Assembly (NCBI RefSeq): GCF_001839655.2
Contig: NZ_CP056087.1
Location: 2,170,001-2,234,000 of the forward strand
DNA: 64,000 nucleotides
Direction: 5' to 3'
DNA from: Pseudomonas argentinensis
GTDB taxonomy: Bacteria; Pseudomonadota; Gammaproteobacteria; Pseudomonadales; Pseudomonadaceae
This document shows positions 20,831 through 30,798 of the stretch, piece by piece. Both the position numbers and the translations under genes were made by a program. Positions within the stretch are counted from its first letter, which is position 1; each line of letters begins with the position of its first letter. The notes under the pieces were generated by a model. That model was not told where the DNA came from, did not search any database, and saw only the letters and a program-made list of their open reading frames with translations.

Positions 20831-21478
20831 ATGAAAGCCTTTACCCAACACACCGGCCTGGTCTGTCCGCTCGACCGTGCCAACGTCGACACCGACCAGA
20901 TCATCCCCAAGCAATTCCTGAAGTCGATCAAGCGCACCGGCTTCGGTCCCAACCTGTTCGACGAGTGGCGTTACCTGGATGTCGGCCAGCCCAACCAGGA
21001 CAACGCCAACCGTCCGCTCAACCGGGATTTCGTGCTCAACTTTCCCCGTTACCAGGGCGCCAGCGTGCTGCTCGCTCGCGAGAACTTCGGTTGTGGTTCG
21101 AGCCGTGAGCACGCGCCCTGGGCGCTGGACGAGTACGGTTTCCGCACGGTGATCGCGCCGAGCTTCGCCGATATCTTCTTCAACAACAGCTTCAAGAATG
21201 GCCTGCTGCCCATCGTGCTGGCCGAAGAAGACGTCGATGCGCTGTTCGAACAGACCGAAGCCACCGAGGGCTACCAGCTGACCGTCGACCTCCAGGCGCA
21301 GACCGTGACCCGCCCCGATGGCGTGCAGTACGCCTTCGAGGTCGACGCCTTCCGCAAGCACTGCCTGCTCAACGGCCTGGACGACATCGGCCTGACCCTG
21401 CAGGACGCCGAGGCGATTCGCGCTTTCGAGGTCGGTTATCAGCAGCGCCAGCCCTGGTTGTTCGGGGCCATCAAGTAA
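20831..21478 (+). CDS. leuD: LeuD, 3-isopropylmalate dehydratase small subunit
   Basis: The swivelling small subunit of isopropylmalate isomerase. Its N-terminus [31 protein letters not shown] is the family signature, and it contains the [15 protein letters not shown] loop that contacts substrate. The protein is 215 aa from the ATG at 20831. A tandem ATG at 20828 would add one Met and is equally close to the GAGGAGAG ribosome site. After it, 197 bp separate leuD from leuB, without the methyltransferase gene found there in P. aeruginosa. Confidence 0.97.
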   Translation: MKAFTQHTGLVCPLDRANVDTDQIIPKQFLKSIKRTGFGPNLFDEWRYLDVGQPNQDNANRPLNRDFVLNFPRYQGASVLLARENFGCGSSREHAPWALDEYGFRTVIAPSFADIFFNNSFKNGLLPIVLAEEDVDALFEQTEATEGYQLTVDLQAQTVTRPDGVQYAFEVDAFRKHCLLNGLDDIGLTLQDAEAIRAFEVGYQQRQPWLFGAIK

Positions 21479-21675
21479 GCCCCGCCGCGCCCGCTGGTGG
21501 CGCGGAAAGATAAGGTTACGTGTTATCAGTGGATGGGCCCGTCGTGCCTTGACCCCGTCGAAGCAGGCGCCGAATATGGCGCCCCTCGCGGCAGGGTGAT
21601 GGCCGCGGGCCTGTTCGGGTTTTCACAGGTCGCACACGGCAGGGCCGGCGATCCGAAGGTAATGAAGGAAAACGT

Positions 21676-22758
21676 ATGAGCAAGCAGATTCTGATACTTC
21701 CCGGTGACGGCATCGGCCCCGAGATCATGGCCGAAGCGGTCAAGGTGCTGCGCCTGGCCAACGACAAGTTCGCCCTCGACTGCGAGCTGTCGTTCGACGA
21801 GCTGGGTGGCGCGGCCGTGGACAAGTACGGTGTGCCGCTGGCCGACGAGACCCTGGAGCGCGCCCGTGGGGCCGATGCCGTTCTGCTCGGCGCCGTCGGC
21901 GGCCCGAAGTGGGACAAGATCGACCCGGCCATCCGCCCCGAGCGCGGCCTGCTGAAGATCCGCTCGCAGCTGGGTCTGTTCGCCAACCTGCGCCCGGCCA
22001 TCCTCTATCCGCAACTGGCCGATGCCTCCTCGCTCAAGCCGGAAGTGGTGGCGGGGCTGGATATTCTCATCGTCCGTGAGCTGACCGGCGGCATCTATTT
22101 CGGCCAGCCGCGCGAGAGCAAGGTGCTGGACAATGGCGAGCGCATGGCCTATGACACGCTGCCCTACAGCGAGAGCGAGATCCGTCGCATCGCCAAGGTC
22201 GGCTTCGACATGGCCCGCGTGCGCGGCAGCAAGTTGTGCTCGGTGGACAAGGCCAACGTGCTGGCCTCCAGTCAGCTGTGGCGTGCGGTGGTCGAGGAAG
22301 TCGCCAGGGACTACCCGGACGTCGAGCTGAGCCACATGTACGTCGACAATGCCGCCATGCAGCTGGTGCGTGCGCCCAAGCAGTTCGACGTGCTGGTCAC
22401 CGACAACATGTTCGGCGACATCCTCTCCGACGAAGCCTCGATGCTCACCGGCTCCATCGGCATGCTGCCGTCGGCGTCGCTGGATGCCAACAACAAGGGC
22501 ATGTACGAGCCGTGCCACGGTTCGGCGCCGGACATCGCCGGGCAGGGCATCGCCAACCCGCTGGCGACCATCCTGTCGGTGTCGATGATGCTGCGTTACA
22601 GCTTCAACCAGACCCAGGCGGCCGATGCCATCGAACTGGCGGTCAGCCGCGTGCTCGACCAGGGCCTGCGCACCGGCGACATCCATTCGGCCGGTACGAC
22701 CAAGGTCGGTACGGCGGCAATGGGTGATGCGGTAGTCGAAGCGCTGCGTAGTCTGTAA
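21676..22758 (+). CDS. leuB: LeuB, 3-isopropylmalate dehydrogenase
   Basis: An NAD-dependent enzyme that oxidises and decarboxylates 3-isopropylmalate to 2-oxoisocaproate, the third leucine-pathway step. It begins [23 protein letters not shown]. The substrate loop includes the R-x4-R pattern in [21 protein letters not shown], and the metal-site region [16 protein letters not shown] is present. The NAD-specific [14 protein letters not shown] segment follows. The length of 360 aa is standard. It has an AAGGAAAA ribosome site and lies on the same strand as leuCD and asd. Confidence 0.98.
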   Translation: MSKQILILPGDGIGPEIMAEAVKVLRLANDKFALDCELSFDELGGAAVDKYGVPLADETLERARGADAVLLGAVGGPKWDKIDPAIRPERGLLKIRSQLGLFANLRPAILYPQLADASSLKPEVVAGLDILIVRELTGGIYFGQPRESKVLDNGERMAYDTLPYSESEIRRIAKVGFDMARVRGSKLCSVDKANVLASSQLWRAVVEEVARDYPDVELSHMYVDNAAMQLVRAPKQFDVLVTDNMFGDILSDEASMLTGSIGMLPSASLDANNKGMYEPCHGSAPDIAGQGIANPLATILSVSMMLRYSFNQTQAADAIELAVSRVLDQGLRTGDIHSAGTTKVGTAAMGDAVVEALRSL

Positions 22759-22812
22759 TCTTCCAGGCCGCTGGAAACTGTCCGGCGGCTTGTTCATATA
22801 GGTGTAGTGGTT

Positions 22813-23925
22813 ATGAAACGTGTAGGTCTTATCGGTTGGCGGGGCATGGTCGGTTCCGTGCTCATGCAGCGCATGCTGGAAGAACAGGATTTCGATCTGA
22901 TCGAGCCGGTGTTCTTCACCACCTCCAATGTGGGCGGCCAGGGGCCGGCCATTGGCAAGGAAACCGAGGCGCTCAAGGATGCCTACAGCATCGACGAGCT
23001 CAAGGGCCTGGACGTGATCCTGACCTGCCAGGGCGGCGACTACACCAATGAAGTCTTCCCCAAGCTGCGCGAAGCCGGCTGGAAGGGCTACTGGATCGAT
23101 GCCGCGTCCTCGCTGCGCATGGCCGACGACGCGGTGATCGTACTCGACCCGGTCAACCGCCGGGTCATCGACCACGCATTGGACGCCGGCACCAAGAACT
23201 ACATCGGCGGCAACTGCACCGTCAGCCTGATGCTGATGGCGCTCGGCGGCCTGTACGAAGCCGGTCTGGTCGACTGGATGAGTGCCATGACCTACCAGGC
23301 GGCCTCCGGTGCCGGCGCGCAGAACATGCGTGAGCTGATCAAGCAGATGGGCACCATCAACGCCACCGTGGCCGATGAACTGGCCGACCCGGCCAGCGCC
23401 ATCCTTGATATCGACCGCAAGGTCGCCGAGGCCATGCGCGGTGATGCCTTCCCGGTCGACAACTTCGGCGTGCCGCTGGCCGGCAGCCTGATCCCCTACA
23501 TCGACAAGGAGCTGCCGAACGGGCAGAGCCGCGAAGAGTGGAAGGCCCAGGCGGAAACCAACAAGATCCTCGGTCGCTTCAAGAATCCGATTCCGGTCGA
23601 CGGCATCTGCGTGCGCATCGGCGCCATGCGTTGCCACAGCCAGGCGTTGACCATCAAGCTCAACAAGGACGTGCCGCTGACCGACATCGAAGGCCTGATC
23701 AGCCAGCACAACCCCTGGGTCAAGCTGGTGCCGAACCACCGCGAAGCCAGTATCCGCGAACTCGGCCCGACGGCCGTCACCGGCACCCTGAGCGTACCGG
23801 TCGGCCGCCTGCGCAAGCTCAACATGGGGTCGCAGTACCTCGGCGCCTTCACCGTGGGCGACCAGCTGCTGTGGGGCGCCGCCGAGCCGCTGCGGCGCAT
23901 GCTGCGCATCCTGCTGGAGCGCTGA
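22813..23925 (+). CDS. asd: Asd, aspartate-semialdehyde dehydrogenase
   Basis: Reduces aspartyl phosphate to aspartate semialdehyde, the branch point to lysine, diaminopimelate, methionine and threonine. The N-terminus [21 protein letters not shown] is the NADP-binding motif. Catalytic Cys135 in GGNCTVSLM sits at the E. coli position. The 370-aa length fits from the ATG at 22813; a GTG at 22807 would add two residues. It follows leuB by 54 bp and ends before a strong hairpin, so it is probably the last gene of the leu-asd unit. Confidence 0.98.
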   Translation: MKRVGLIGWRGMVGSVLMQRMLEEQDFDLIEPVFFTTSNVGGQGPAIGKETEALKDAYSIDELKGLDVILTCQGGDYTNEVFPKLREAGWKGYWIDAASSLRMADDAVIVLDPVNRRVIDHALDAGTKNYIGGNCTVSLMLMALGGLYEAGLVDWMSAMTYQAASGAGAQNMRELIKQMGTINATVADELADPASAILDIDRKVAEAMRGDAFPVDNFGVPLAGSLIPYIDKELPNGQSREEWKAQAETNKILGRFKNPIPVDGICVRIGAMRCHSQALTIKLNKDVPLTDIEGLISQHNPWVKLVPNHREASIRELGPTAVTGTLSVPVGRLRKLNMGSQYLGAFTVGDQLLWGAAEPLRRMLRILLER

Positions 23926-23952
23926 TTCGCCACCGGCGCGCTGCCAGACCCT

Positions 23953-24006
23953 AGGGGCGGGTAGAGGTGATCGCTTGCGATTGCCGTCGCCCGCCCCTCT
24001 GCTTTT
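23953..24006 (+). terminator. Probable Rho-independent terminator after asd
   Basis: AGGGGCGGG (23953-23961) pairs with CCCGCCCCT (23990-23998), then CTGCTTTT. The stem is perfect over 9 bp but the 28-nt loop is long. Confidence 0.6.
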
Positions 24007-24054
24007 CGGTAGAGTGCCGGGTCTGTTTCAGCTACCCAGCCTCAGGCCTCCTTC

Positions 24055-25058
24055 ATGACCTCTACCTTTGCTATCGCCGTCGTCGGTGCCACCGGCAGTG
24101 TCGGCGAATCCCTGCTGCAGCTCCTCGAGGAACGCGACTTTCCCGTCTCCGACCTGCATTTGCTGGCCAGCAGCGAGTCGGCCGGGCGCAGCCTGGCGTT
24201 CAGGGGCGCAATCTGCGCGTGCGCACGGTGGAGGGGTTCGATTTTCGTACCGTTCAGCTGGCGTTCTTCGCCGCCGACCCGTCGGTGACCCGGGCCCATG
24301 CCGCGGCGGTACGCCAGGCCGGGTGTTCGCTGATCGACGTCACCGGTGCGCTGCCCGCCGACATGGCGCCGCGGGTGGTGCCGGAAGTGAACGCCGGGGC
24401 GATCAGTGGCCAGGCGCCGTTCGCGGTGACCAGCCCGGCGTCGGTGGCCGTGGCCGTCGGTCTGGTGCTCGGCGCCCTGGGCGAGCAACTACAAGTGCAG
24501 CGGTTGGTGATCGATGCCGGCCTGGCAGTGTCCAGTCGTGGCCGGGAAGGCGTTGGCGAGCTGGCGCGGCAAACCGCCGAGTTGCTCAACGGCCGTGCGC
24601 TGGAGCCCCGTCTGTTCGGCCGGCAGATGGCGTTCAACCTGCTCGCCCAGGTGGACGAGCCCGATGCCGAGGGTCACGGCTCGCTGGAGCGTCGCATCCA
24701 TGCTGACGTCAAGGCGCTGCTCGGCAGCGACCTGAAGGTGGCGGTCAGTTGTCACCAGGTACCGGTATTTTTCGGCGACAGTTTGAGTGTCACCGTACAG
24801 GCGTCTACACCTGTAGAACTGGCCGAGGTCATGGCCGCGCTGGAGGCGGCGCCCGGTATCGAACTGGTCGAGGCGGGCGACTATCCCACCGTCACTGGTG
24901 ACGCGGTCGGCCAGGACGAAGTCTACGTAGGCCGCGTGCGCCGTGGCATGGACGATCCCTGCGCCCTCACTTTGTGGATTGCGTCTGATAATGTGCGAAA
25001 AGGTGCCGCTTTGAACGCCGTACAGCTGGGCGAGTTATTGATAAAACACCACCTGTAA
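24055..25058 (+). pseudogene. Asd-like (Usg-type) gene broken by a -1 frameshift near 24200
   Basis: The N-terminus, from ATG 24055 ([24 protein letters not shown]), is a dinucleotide-binding motif of the aspartate-semialdehyde dehydrogenase family. It runs in frame 1 to about SLAF at 24200. The rest continues in frame 3 ([18 protein letters not shown] through ALNAVQLGELLIKHHL) to the stop at 25058. One extra C at TTC-AGG (about 24200-24201) would restore LAFQGRNLRV and give a protein of about 334 aa. Pseudomonas genomes carry an intact catalytically degenerate Asd paralogue here. It is either a recent pseudogene or a sequencing error. Confidence 0.85.
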
Positions 25059-25116
25059 AAGATACTTATCGGGAAATCTGCATATCTATTCGAGCTTGGC
25101 AAATACTGAGCGCGCT

Positions 25117-25181
25117 GATCGTTGGCTGGGGGGCCTGCAAAGGGGCAGCCAGCGATCATCTATCCTCTCGTTGTGCGAGAG
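25117..25181 (+). promoter_or_regulatory. Two hairpins in the fimV leader
   Basis: GATCGTTGGCTG (25117-25128) pairs with CAGCCAGCGATC (25146-25157) except for one G-T pair. CTCTCG (25165-25170) pairs with CGAGAG (25176-25181). Both lie within 90 bp of the fimV ATG. No T tract follows either, so a leader or mRNA-stability role is more likely than termination. Confidence 0.45.
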
Positions 25182-25204
25182 CCGTCAACACAAAGGAAAA
25201 GGCT

Positions 25205-28039
25205 ATGGTTCGGGTTCGTAAACTGGTGCTGGCTATCGCTGCGGCGACGGCGCTGTCTTCCGGTATGGCGCATGCGCTGGGGGTCGGTGAGCTGACACTG
25301 CAGTCGTCTCTGAACCAGCCGCTGGTGGCGGAAATCGAGCTGCTCGACGTACGCGACCTGTCCGCCGCGGAAATGCGCCCGTCGCTGGCCTCGCCCGAAG
25401 AGTTCAACAAGGCTGGCGTCGACCGCCAGTATTTCCTGACCGACCTCAAATTCACGCCCATCGTCAAACCCAACGGCAAGAGCGTGATTCGCGTCACCTC
25501 GACCAAGCCGGTTCGCGAGCCCTACCTGAATTTCCTCGTCGAAGTGCTATGGCCCAATGGCCGTCTGCTGCGCGAGTACACCCTGCTGCTCGATCCGCCG
25601 CTGTACTCCCCGCAAGCCGCCGCGGCCCCGCAGCTGCCGGTCGCCGCGCCAGCGCCAGCGCCTCGTCCAGCGCCGAGTGCCGCCCCCCGTGCTGCTGCTC
25701 CGGTTGCCAGCGCCCCGGCAGCCCCGCGTGCCGGTAGCGCCGATGGTGACTACCGCACCAACGCCAACGACACGCTGTGGGAAGTCGCCGAGCGTGCCGG
25801 TGGCAGTGGTAGCGTTCACCAGAAGATGCTGGCCATTCAGGATCTCAATCCGGATGCCTTCATCGGCGGCAACATCAACCGCATGAAGAGCGGCCAGGTG
25901 CTGCGTCTGCCCGATGACCAGCAGATCGCCCGTCGCAGCCAGTCCGAAGCCCTGGCCCAGGTGGCCGCACAGAATAGTTCCTGGCGCCAGGGCCGCAGTG
26001 CCCCAGCCACCGCCGCTAGCCGGCAGATCGATGCCACGCGGCGCAGCGCAGCGGGCGCTGCGCCGTCCGAAGTCACCAGCGAGGACAAGCTCAAGCTGGT
26101 GGCTGCCGAAGCCGGCAAGGCCACCTCGGGCAGCGAGAGTGGTACTGCCAATAACGCCGCGCTGGCCAATCAGTTGGCGGTGACCCAGGAAAGCCTGGAT
26201 TCGACGCGCCGCGAGAACGACGAGCTGAAGGATCGCATGGGTGACCTGCAGGGCCAGCTCGACAAGCTGCAGCGGCTGATTCAGCTCAAGGACAACCAGT
26301 TGGCCAAGCTGCAGGCCGATGTCGCTGCCTCCAACGGTCAGGCCGCTGGTGGCGCAGGCGCTGCTGCCGGTGCTGCCTCCGCGCCAGCGGAATCGACCAG
26401 CCAACCTGCCGAGGCACCGGCCGCTGCTGCGCCGGCTACCGAGGTGCCCGCCGCGAATCAGCCGGCGCCCGAGTCAGCCCCGGTTGATCCTTCGGCCGCT
26501 CAGCCGGCGGGTGAGCCAACCGCCGAGGCACCGGTCGCCGAGAACCCACCCGCGCCAGCCCCTGAGGCGGCCGCGCCAGCCGAGCCGACCGCACCTGCTG
26601 CCGAAGCGCCTGCCCCGGCACCGGTCGCCACCACGCCCGAGCCGGTCGAAGAAGACAGCGCCCTCGACAACCTGCTGGCCAACCCGATGATGCTCGGCCT
26701 GATCGGTGGCAGCCTGCTGCTGGCGCTGCTGCTGGTGCTGCTGATTCTGTCGCGTCGCAATGCCCGCAATGCCCGCAAGGCCGAAGAGGAAGAGGCCAGC
26801 CTGGCGACCTATGAAGAGGACACCCACCGTTTCGACAGCGATCTGGAGCTGCCGGCCGACAGCCTGAACGATCTGCCGGACGACCAGGTGGCCCTGTCCC
26901 AGCCGGTGGGCGAAGAGCGGGTGACTGCCCAGACGGGCGATGCCTTGGGCGAGGCGGACATCTATATCGCCTACGGTCGCTTCAACCAGGCGGCCGAGTT
27001 GCTGCACAACGCGATCAACGACGAGCCGCATCGCACCGACCTGCGCCTGAAACTGATGGAGGTCTACGCCGAACTGGGTGATCGCGAAGGCTTTGCCCGC
27101 CAGGAAAACGAGCTGCGCGAGATCGGTGGCGCCAACGCCCAGGTCGAGCAGTTGAAGAGCCGCTACCCGGCGATGGTCGTGCTCGGTGGTACCGCCGCCC
27201 TGGCCGGCACCGCCGCTGCAGACGACCTGGACGCTTTCAGCCTCGACGACCTGGTTCTGGACGAGCCCGAGCAGCCAGTGGCTCCGCTGCAGCCAGCGGC
27301 CGACGATGCCTTCGATCTGGATCTGGACGCCCTCGAAGCCGAATTCGCCGCAGCCCCGCAGCCCAAGGCGCAGGATGACGTTGCTCGTTTCGACGAAATC
27401 GACACCCTGAGCCTGGGGGATCTGCAGGCGCAGCCACCGGTGGCGAGCCAGAACGAGCCCCTGGACTTCGACCTGGATCTGGGTGACGAGCCCGCCAGCC
27501 GTCAGGCGCCGGGCGGTGAGCTGGCGGACTTCAACCTGGACCTCGACACCCCAGCCGCGCCAGCTACCGCGCAGGACGATGACTTCCTGCTGAGCTTGGA
27601 CGACGATGCCGACAAGCCGGCCGCTGATCTGCCGGAGCTGTCTTCGGCCCTGGACAACGACAAGGGGGATGATTTCGGCCTGCCCGCCGACTTCGACCTG
27701 TCGCTCAATGACGAGCCGGCCCAGCCGAGCAGCGGCGCCAGTTTTGCCGCCCAGCTCGACGACGTGACCGCCGAGCTGGACCAGCTGGCCGAGAGCCTCG
27801 AGCAACAAGGCCAGCAGACGCCACAGGACATGCAGGCCGATAACGTGCCGCTCGATGAGGACGATGATTTCGACTTCCTCTCCGGCACCGACGAGACCGC
27901 CACCAAGCTGGATCTGGCGCGAGCCTACATCGATATGGGCGATAGCGAGGGTGCCCGTGACATCCTCGATGAAGTGATCGCCGAAGGTAACGATGGTCAG
28001 CAGCAGGAAGCACGCGAGCTGATCGGCAAACTGGTTTGA
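25205..28039 (+). CDS. fimV: FimV, peptidoglycan-binding polar assembly protein
   Basis: An inner-membrane protein of 944 aa needed for type IV pilus secretin assembly and twitching, and for cAMP signalling in P. aeruginosa. A signal peptide (about 1-24, SSGMAHA) precedes a conserved N-terminal beta domain (ALGVGELTLQSSLNQPLVAEIEL). A LysM peptidoglycan-binding domain follows (about 180-240). A coiled coil lies near 330-380, then a long Ala/Pro-rich linker. One membrane span lies near 494-517. The very acidic cytoplasmic part ends in a TPR-like FimV C-terminal domain (TKLDLARAYIDMGDSEGARDILDEV). The ATG at 25205 has AAAGGAAAAGG upstream. Confidence 0.96.
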   Translation: MVRVRKLVLAIAAATALSSGMAHALGVGELTLQSSLNQPLVAEIELLDVRDLSAAEMRPSLASPEEFNKAGVDRQYFLTDLKFTPIVKPNGKSVIRVTSTKPVREPYLNFLVEVLWPNGRLLREYTLLLDPPLYSPQAAAAPQLPVAAPAPAPRPAPSAAPRAAAPVASAPAAPRAGSADGDYRTNANDTLWEVAERAGGSGSVHQKMLAIQDLNPDAFIGGNINRMKSGQVLRLPDDQQIARRSQSEALAQVAAQNSSWRQGRSAPATAASRQIDATRRSAAGAAPSEVTSEDKLKLVAAEAGKATSGSESGTANNAALANQLAVTQESLDSTRRENDELKDRMGDLQGQLDKLQRLIQLKDNQLAKLQADVAASNGQAAGGAGAAAGAASAPAESTSQPAEAPAAAAPATEVPAANQPAPESAPVDPSAAQPAGEPTAEAPVAENPPAPAPEAAAPAEPTAPAAEAPAPAPVATTPEPVEEDSALDNLLANPMMLGLIGGSLLLALLLVLLILSRRNARNARKAEEEEASLATYEEDTHRFDSDLELPADSLNDLPDDQVALSQPVGEERVTAQTGDALGEADIYIAYGRFNQAAELLHNAINDEPHRTDLRLKLMEVYAELGDREGFARQENELREIGGANAQVEQLKSRYPAMVVLGGTAALAGTAAADDLDAFSLDDLVLDEPEQPVAPLQPAADDAFDLDLDALEAEFAAAPQPKAQDDVARFDEIDTLSLGDLQAQPPVASQNEPLDFDLDLGDEPASRQAPGGELADFNLDLDTPAAPATAQDDDFLLSLDDDADKPAADLPELSSALDNDKGDDFGLPADFDLSLNDEPAQPSSGASFAAQLDDVTAELDQLAESLEQQGQQTPQDMQADNVPLDEDDDFDFLSGTDETATKLDLARAYIDMGDSEGARDILDEVIAEGNDGQQQEARELIGKLV

Positions 28040-28058
28040 CGGGTAACTGATTGGCATT

Positions 28059-28085
28059 GACGGCAGCCCAGGGGCTGCCGTTTTT
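28059..28085 (+). terminator. Rho-independent terminator of fimV
   Basis: GACGGCAGCC (28059-28068), a 4-nt loop, and GGCTGCCGT leading into TTTTT (28073-28085). The same arms recur at the truA start. Confidence 0.88.
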
Positions 28086-28198
28086 GCATCTACGGCACAC
28101 AGGTAAATTGGCGGCTGGCGTGGCAGCCTGCCTGGGTAGCGGTATAATTGTCTGCATTGCAGCTTTGATCTGGTCGTAACCAATTGATTAACGAACAA

Positions 28199-29050
28199 AT
28201 GACGGCAGCCGAAATGGCTGCCGTCGGCATTTACAAGATCGCCCTGGGTGTCGAGTACCGCGGCACCCGCTACCGCGGTTTCCAGCGTCAGCGCGATGGT
28301 GTTCCGTCGATCCAGGCGTCCCTCGAAACGGCCTTGTCCAAGGTTGCCGGTGGCGCTCCGGTGACGCTCAGCTGTGCCGGGCGTACCGACGCGCTGGTGC
28401 ATGCCAGCGGCCAGGTGGTGCATTTCGACACCCGCATCGAGCGCTCCATGCACGCCTGGGTGATGGGCGCCAACATGAACCTGCCGGGCGATATCAGCGT
28501 CACCTGGGCCAAGGCGATGCCGAGCCATTTCGATGCGCGCTTCTGCGCCATGGCACGGCGTTACCGCTACGTGATCTACAACGACCAGATCCGCCCGGCG
28601 CACATGGCCGAGGAGGTCACCTGGAACCACCGCCCGCTGGATGTCGAGCGCATGCGCGAAGCGGCCCAGGTATTTCTCGGCACCCATGATTTCAGCGCCT
28701 TCCGCGCCCGGCAGTGCCAGGCCAAGTCGCCGATCAAGACGGTCCACCACCTCGAGTTGCTGCAGCATGGCCGCTTCATCGTCCTGGATATCCGCGCCAA
28801 TGCCTTTCTGCATCACATGGTGCGCAACATCGCCGGCGTACTGATGACCATCGGCGCCGGCGAGCGGCCGGTGGAGTGGGCCGGGCAAGTGCTGCGCACC
28901 GGCGTACGGCGCACCGGCGGGGTGACCGCTCACCCGTACGGGCTGTATCTGGTGCAGGTGGACTACCCACAGGAATTCGACCTGCCGACCCGTTACCTGG
29001 GGCCGCACTTTCTGTCCGGTCTCGCGGACGTGGCGGCGCGCAGCAATTAA
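28199..29050 (+). CDS. truA: TruA, tRNA pseudouridine synthase (positions 38-40)
   Basis: Converts U38, U39 and U40 of the tRNA anticodon arm to pseudouridine. Family motifs are [14 protein letters not shown], the catalytic Asp64 in [26 protein letters not shown], and [15 protein letters not shown], with [16 protein letters not shown] near the end. From the ATG at 28199 it is 283 aa. Other in-frame starts are TTG 28184 and ATG 28214. None has a clear Shine-Dalgarno, and the region is folded into a perfect hairpin, so the start is uncertain. Its position between fimV and trpF is conserved. Confidence 0.94.
   Translation: MTAAEMAAVGIYKIALGVEYRGTRYRGFQRQRDGVPSIQASLETALSKVAGGAPVTLSCAGRTDALVHASGQVVHFDTRIERSMHAWVMGANMNLPGDISVTWAKAMPSHFDARFCAMARRYRYVIYNDQIRPAHMAEEVTWNHRPLDVERMREAAQVFLGTHDFSAFRARQCQAKSPIKTVHHLELLQHGRFIVLDIRANAFLHHMVRNIAGVLMTIGAGERPVEWAGQVLRTGVRRTGGVTAHPYGLYLVQVDYPQEFDLPTRYLGPHFLSGLADVAARSN
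28201..28225 (+). repeat. Hairpin at the truA start repeating the fimV terminator arms
   Basis: GACGGCAGCC (28201-28210) and GGCTGCCGTC (28216-28225) make a perfect 10-bp stem with a 5-nt loop. It begins two bases after the first base of the truA ATG at 28199, and a second in-frame ATG (28214) lies at the loop edge. No T tract follows. A TATAAT -10-like box stands upstream at 28143-28148. Confidence 0.8.
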
Positions 29051-29108
29051 TGGCGCGCCTTCGCCGGTCATTTGTTACCATCCGGCCTTTCGCGGAGGTA
29101 TTCGTCTT

Positions 29109-29741
29109 TTGTCAGTCGTTCGCAGCAAGATTTGTGGGATTACCCGTCTCGAGGATGGGCTGGCTGCCGTGGCGGCGGGCGCCGATGCCATCGGGCTGGT
29201 GTTCTATGCACCCAGCCCGCGGGCGGTCTCGGTCGAGCAGGCGCAAGCCATCGTCGCCGGCCTGCCGCCATTCGTGACCACCGTCGGCCTGTTCGTCGAC
29301 ATGCCGCCGCGCGACATCGAGGCGGTGCTGGCCGCTGTCCCCCTGGATCTCCTGCAATTTCACGGCGACGAAAGTCCGGCGGCGTGCGAGGCGCTGGGCC
29401 GGCCGTACATCAAGGCGCTGCGTGTACGCGCGGGCGATGACGTCGCCGCGCTGGTGGATGCCTACCCGGGCGCCCGCGCCGTGCTCCTCGATACTTTCGT
29501 GGACGGTGTGCCCGGTGGCACCGGGCAGCCCTTCGACTGGGCGCTGGTGCCGGCGAACCTGAGCAAGCCGGTGATCCTCGCCGGCGGCCTGACGCCCGGC
29601 AACGTGGCGGCGGCCATCGCTCAGGTGCGCCCCTATGCCGTGGATGTCAGCGGCGGTGTCGAAGCGAGCAAGGGCATCAAGGATGCCGCCAAGGTCGAGA
29701 ACTTCGTGCGCGCGGTGCGCGCGGTTGGAGACTCGATGTGA
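29109..29741 (+). CDS. trpF: TrpF, phosphoribosylanthranilate isomerase
   Basis: Isomerises N-(5-phosphoribosyl)anthranilate in tryptophan synthesis. A short TIM barrel of 210 aa starts with [13 protein letters not shown], holding the catalytic Cys. The catalytic Asp is in [15 protein letters not shown], and the phosphate-binding end [16 protein letters not shown] is present. A TTG start at 29109 is needed to include the conserved N-terminus; no ATG is available. As in other pseudomonads, trpF is separated from the other trp genes and sits between truA and accD. Confidence 0.96.
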   Translation: MSVVRSKICGITRLEDGLAAVAAGADAIGLVFYAPSPRAVSVEQAQAIVAGLPPFVTTVGLFVDMPPRDIEAVLAAVPLDLLQFHGDESPAACEALGRPYIKALRVRAGDDVAALVDAYPGARAVLLDTFVDGVPGGTGQPFDWALVPANLSKPVILAGGLTPGNVAAAIAQVRPYAVDVSGGVEASKGIKDAAKVENFVRAVRAVGDSM

Positions 29742-29913
29742 CGGCGCCGCGCAGCGAGCCGTCCATACTGCTATCGCCGCGAACAGTGCGCGCTTTTTTC
29801 GTGGTCGAAGCAGGTGGCGGGCATCAGGCCGGCCCCAGCGGCGACCACTTTGTGAATTCGCTTGTCATGTGCAGCAAGCATGTTGAAGCCTACAGCGTTG
29901 GAGAATTGAGAGC

Positions 29914-30798
29914 ATGAGCAACTGGCTGGTAGACAAACTGATCCCCTCGATCATGCGTTCCGAGGTCAAGAAGAGTTCGGTACCTGAAGGCCTGTGGCAC
30001 AAGTGCCCATCCTGCGAAGCGGTGCTGTACAAGCCGGAGCTGGAAAAGACCCTGGACGTTTGCCCCAAGTGCAACCACCACATGCGCATCGACGCCCGCG
30101 CCCGCCTGAACATCTTCCTGGATGCCGATGGCCGTGGGGAGATCGGTGCCGATCTGGAACCGTCCGACCGCCTGAAGTTCCGCGACAGCAAGAAGTACAA
30201 GGACCGCCTGGTGGCTGCCCAGAAGCAGACCGGTGAGAAGGACGCGCTGATCGCCATGAGCGGCAGCCTGGAAGGCATGCCGGTGGTGGCCTGCGCTTTC
30301 GAGTTCGCCTTCATGGGCGGTTCCATGGGCGCCATCGTCGGTGAGCGTTTCGTGCAGGCCGCCAACGTGGCCCTGGAAAAGCGCTGCCCGTTCATCTGCT
30401 TCGCCGCCTCCGGTGGTGCGCGCATGCAGGAAGCGCTGATCTCGCTGATGCAGATGGCCAAGACCTCGGCGGTGCTGGCGCGCCTGCGTGAAGAGGGCAT
30501 TCCCTTCGTGTCGGTGCTGACCGACCCGGTGTATGGCGGCGTTTCCGCCAGCCTGGCGATGCTGGGTGACGTGATCGTCGCCGAGCCCAAGGCGCTGATC
30601 GGCTTCGCCGGCCCGCGGGTGATCGAGCAGACCGTTCGCGAGAAGCTGCCCGAAGGCTTCCAGCGCAGCGAGTTCCTCATCGAGCACGGCGCCATCGACA
30701 TGATCATCCATCGTGCCGAGCTGCGTCCGCGCCTGGCCCGCCTGCTGGCGCAGTTCACTCACCAGCCGTCTCCTGCTGCCCTGCCGGTCAGCGCATGA
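29914..30798 (+). CDS. accD: AccD, acetyl-CoA carboxylase carboxyltransferase beta subunit
   Basis: The beta half of the carboxyltransferase that makes malonyl-CoA for fatty acid synthesis; its AccA partner is not in the window. A Cys4 zinc ribbon (Cys31, Cys34, Cys50, Cys53) opens the protein, followed by the crotonase-fold carboxyltransferase domain with [18 protein letters not shown] and [13 protein letters not shown]. The length of 294 aa is standard. folC overlaps its 3' end by four bases, the widespread accD-folC coupling. Confidence 0.97.
   Translation: MSNWLVDKLIPSIMRSEVKKSSVPEGLWHKCPSCEAVLYKPELEKTLDVCPKCNHHMRIDARARLNIFLDADGRGEIGADLEPSDRLKFRDSKKYKDRLVAAQKQTGEKDALIAMSGSLEGMPVVACAFEFAFMGGSMGAIVGERFVQAANVALEKRCPFICFAASGGARMQEALISLMQMAKTSAVLARLREEGIPFVSVLTDPVYGGVSASLAMLGDVIVAEPKALIGFAGPRVIEQTVREKLPEGFQRSEFLIEHGAIDMIIHRAELRPRLARLLAQFTHQPSPAALPVSA

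Noticed and set aside
21497..21679. A 60-codon frame in the leuD-leuB gap
   Set aside because: It has a GTG start without a ribosome site and a composition unlike neighbouring proteins. It ends inside the leuB start region and shows no similarity to the methyltransferase expected there.
23967..25058. The asd-like gene starting at 23967 as an intact 363-residue protein
   Set aside because: Its first 80 residues are Arg- and Cys-rich nonsense, while the conserved N-terminus sits in another frame from 24055. This is a frameshift, not a longer protein.
26474..29071. An 865-residue open frame on the minus strand opposite fimV and truA
   Set aside because: Same GC artefact. It spans the fimV terminator and two unrelated genes and has no recognisable domain.
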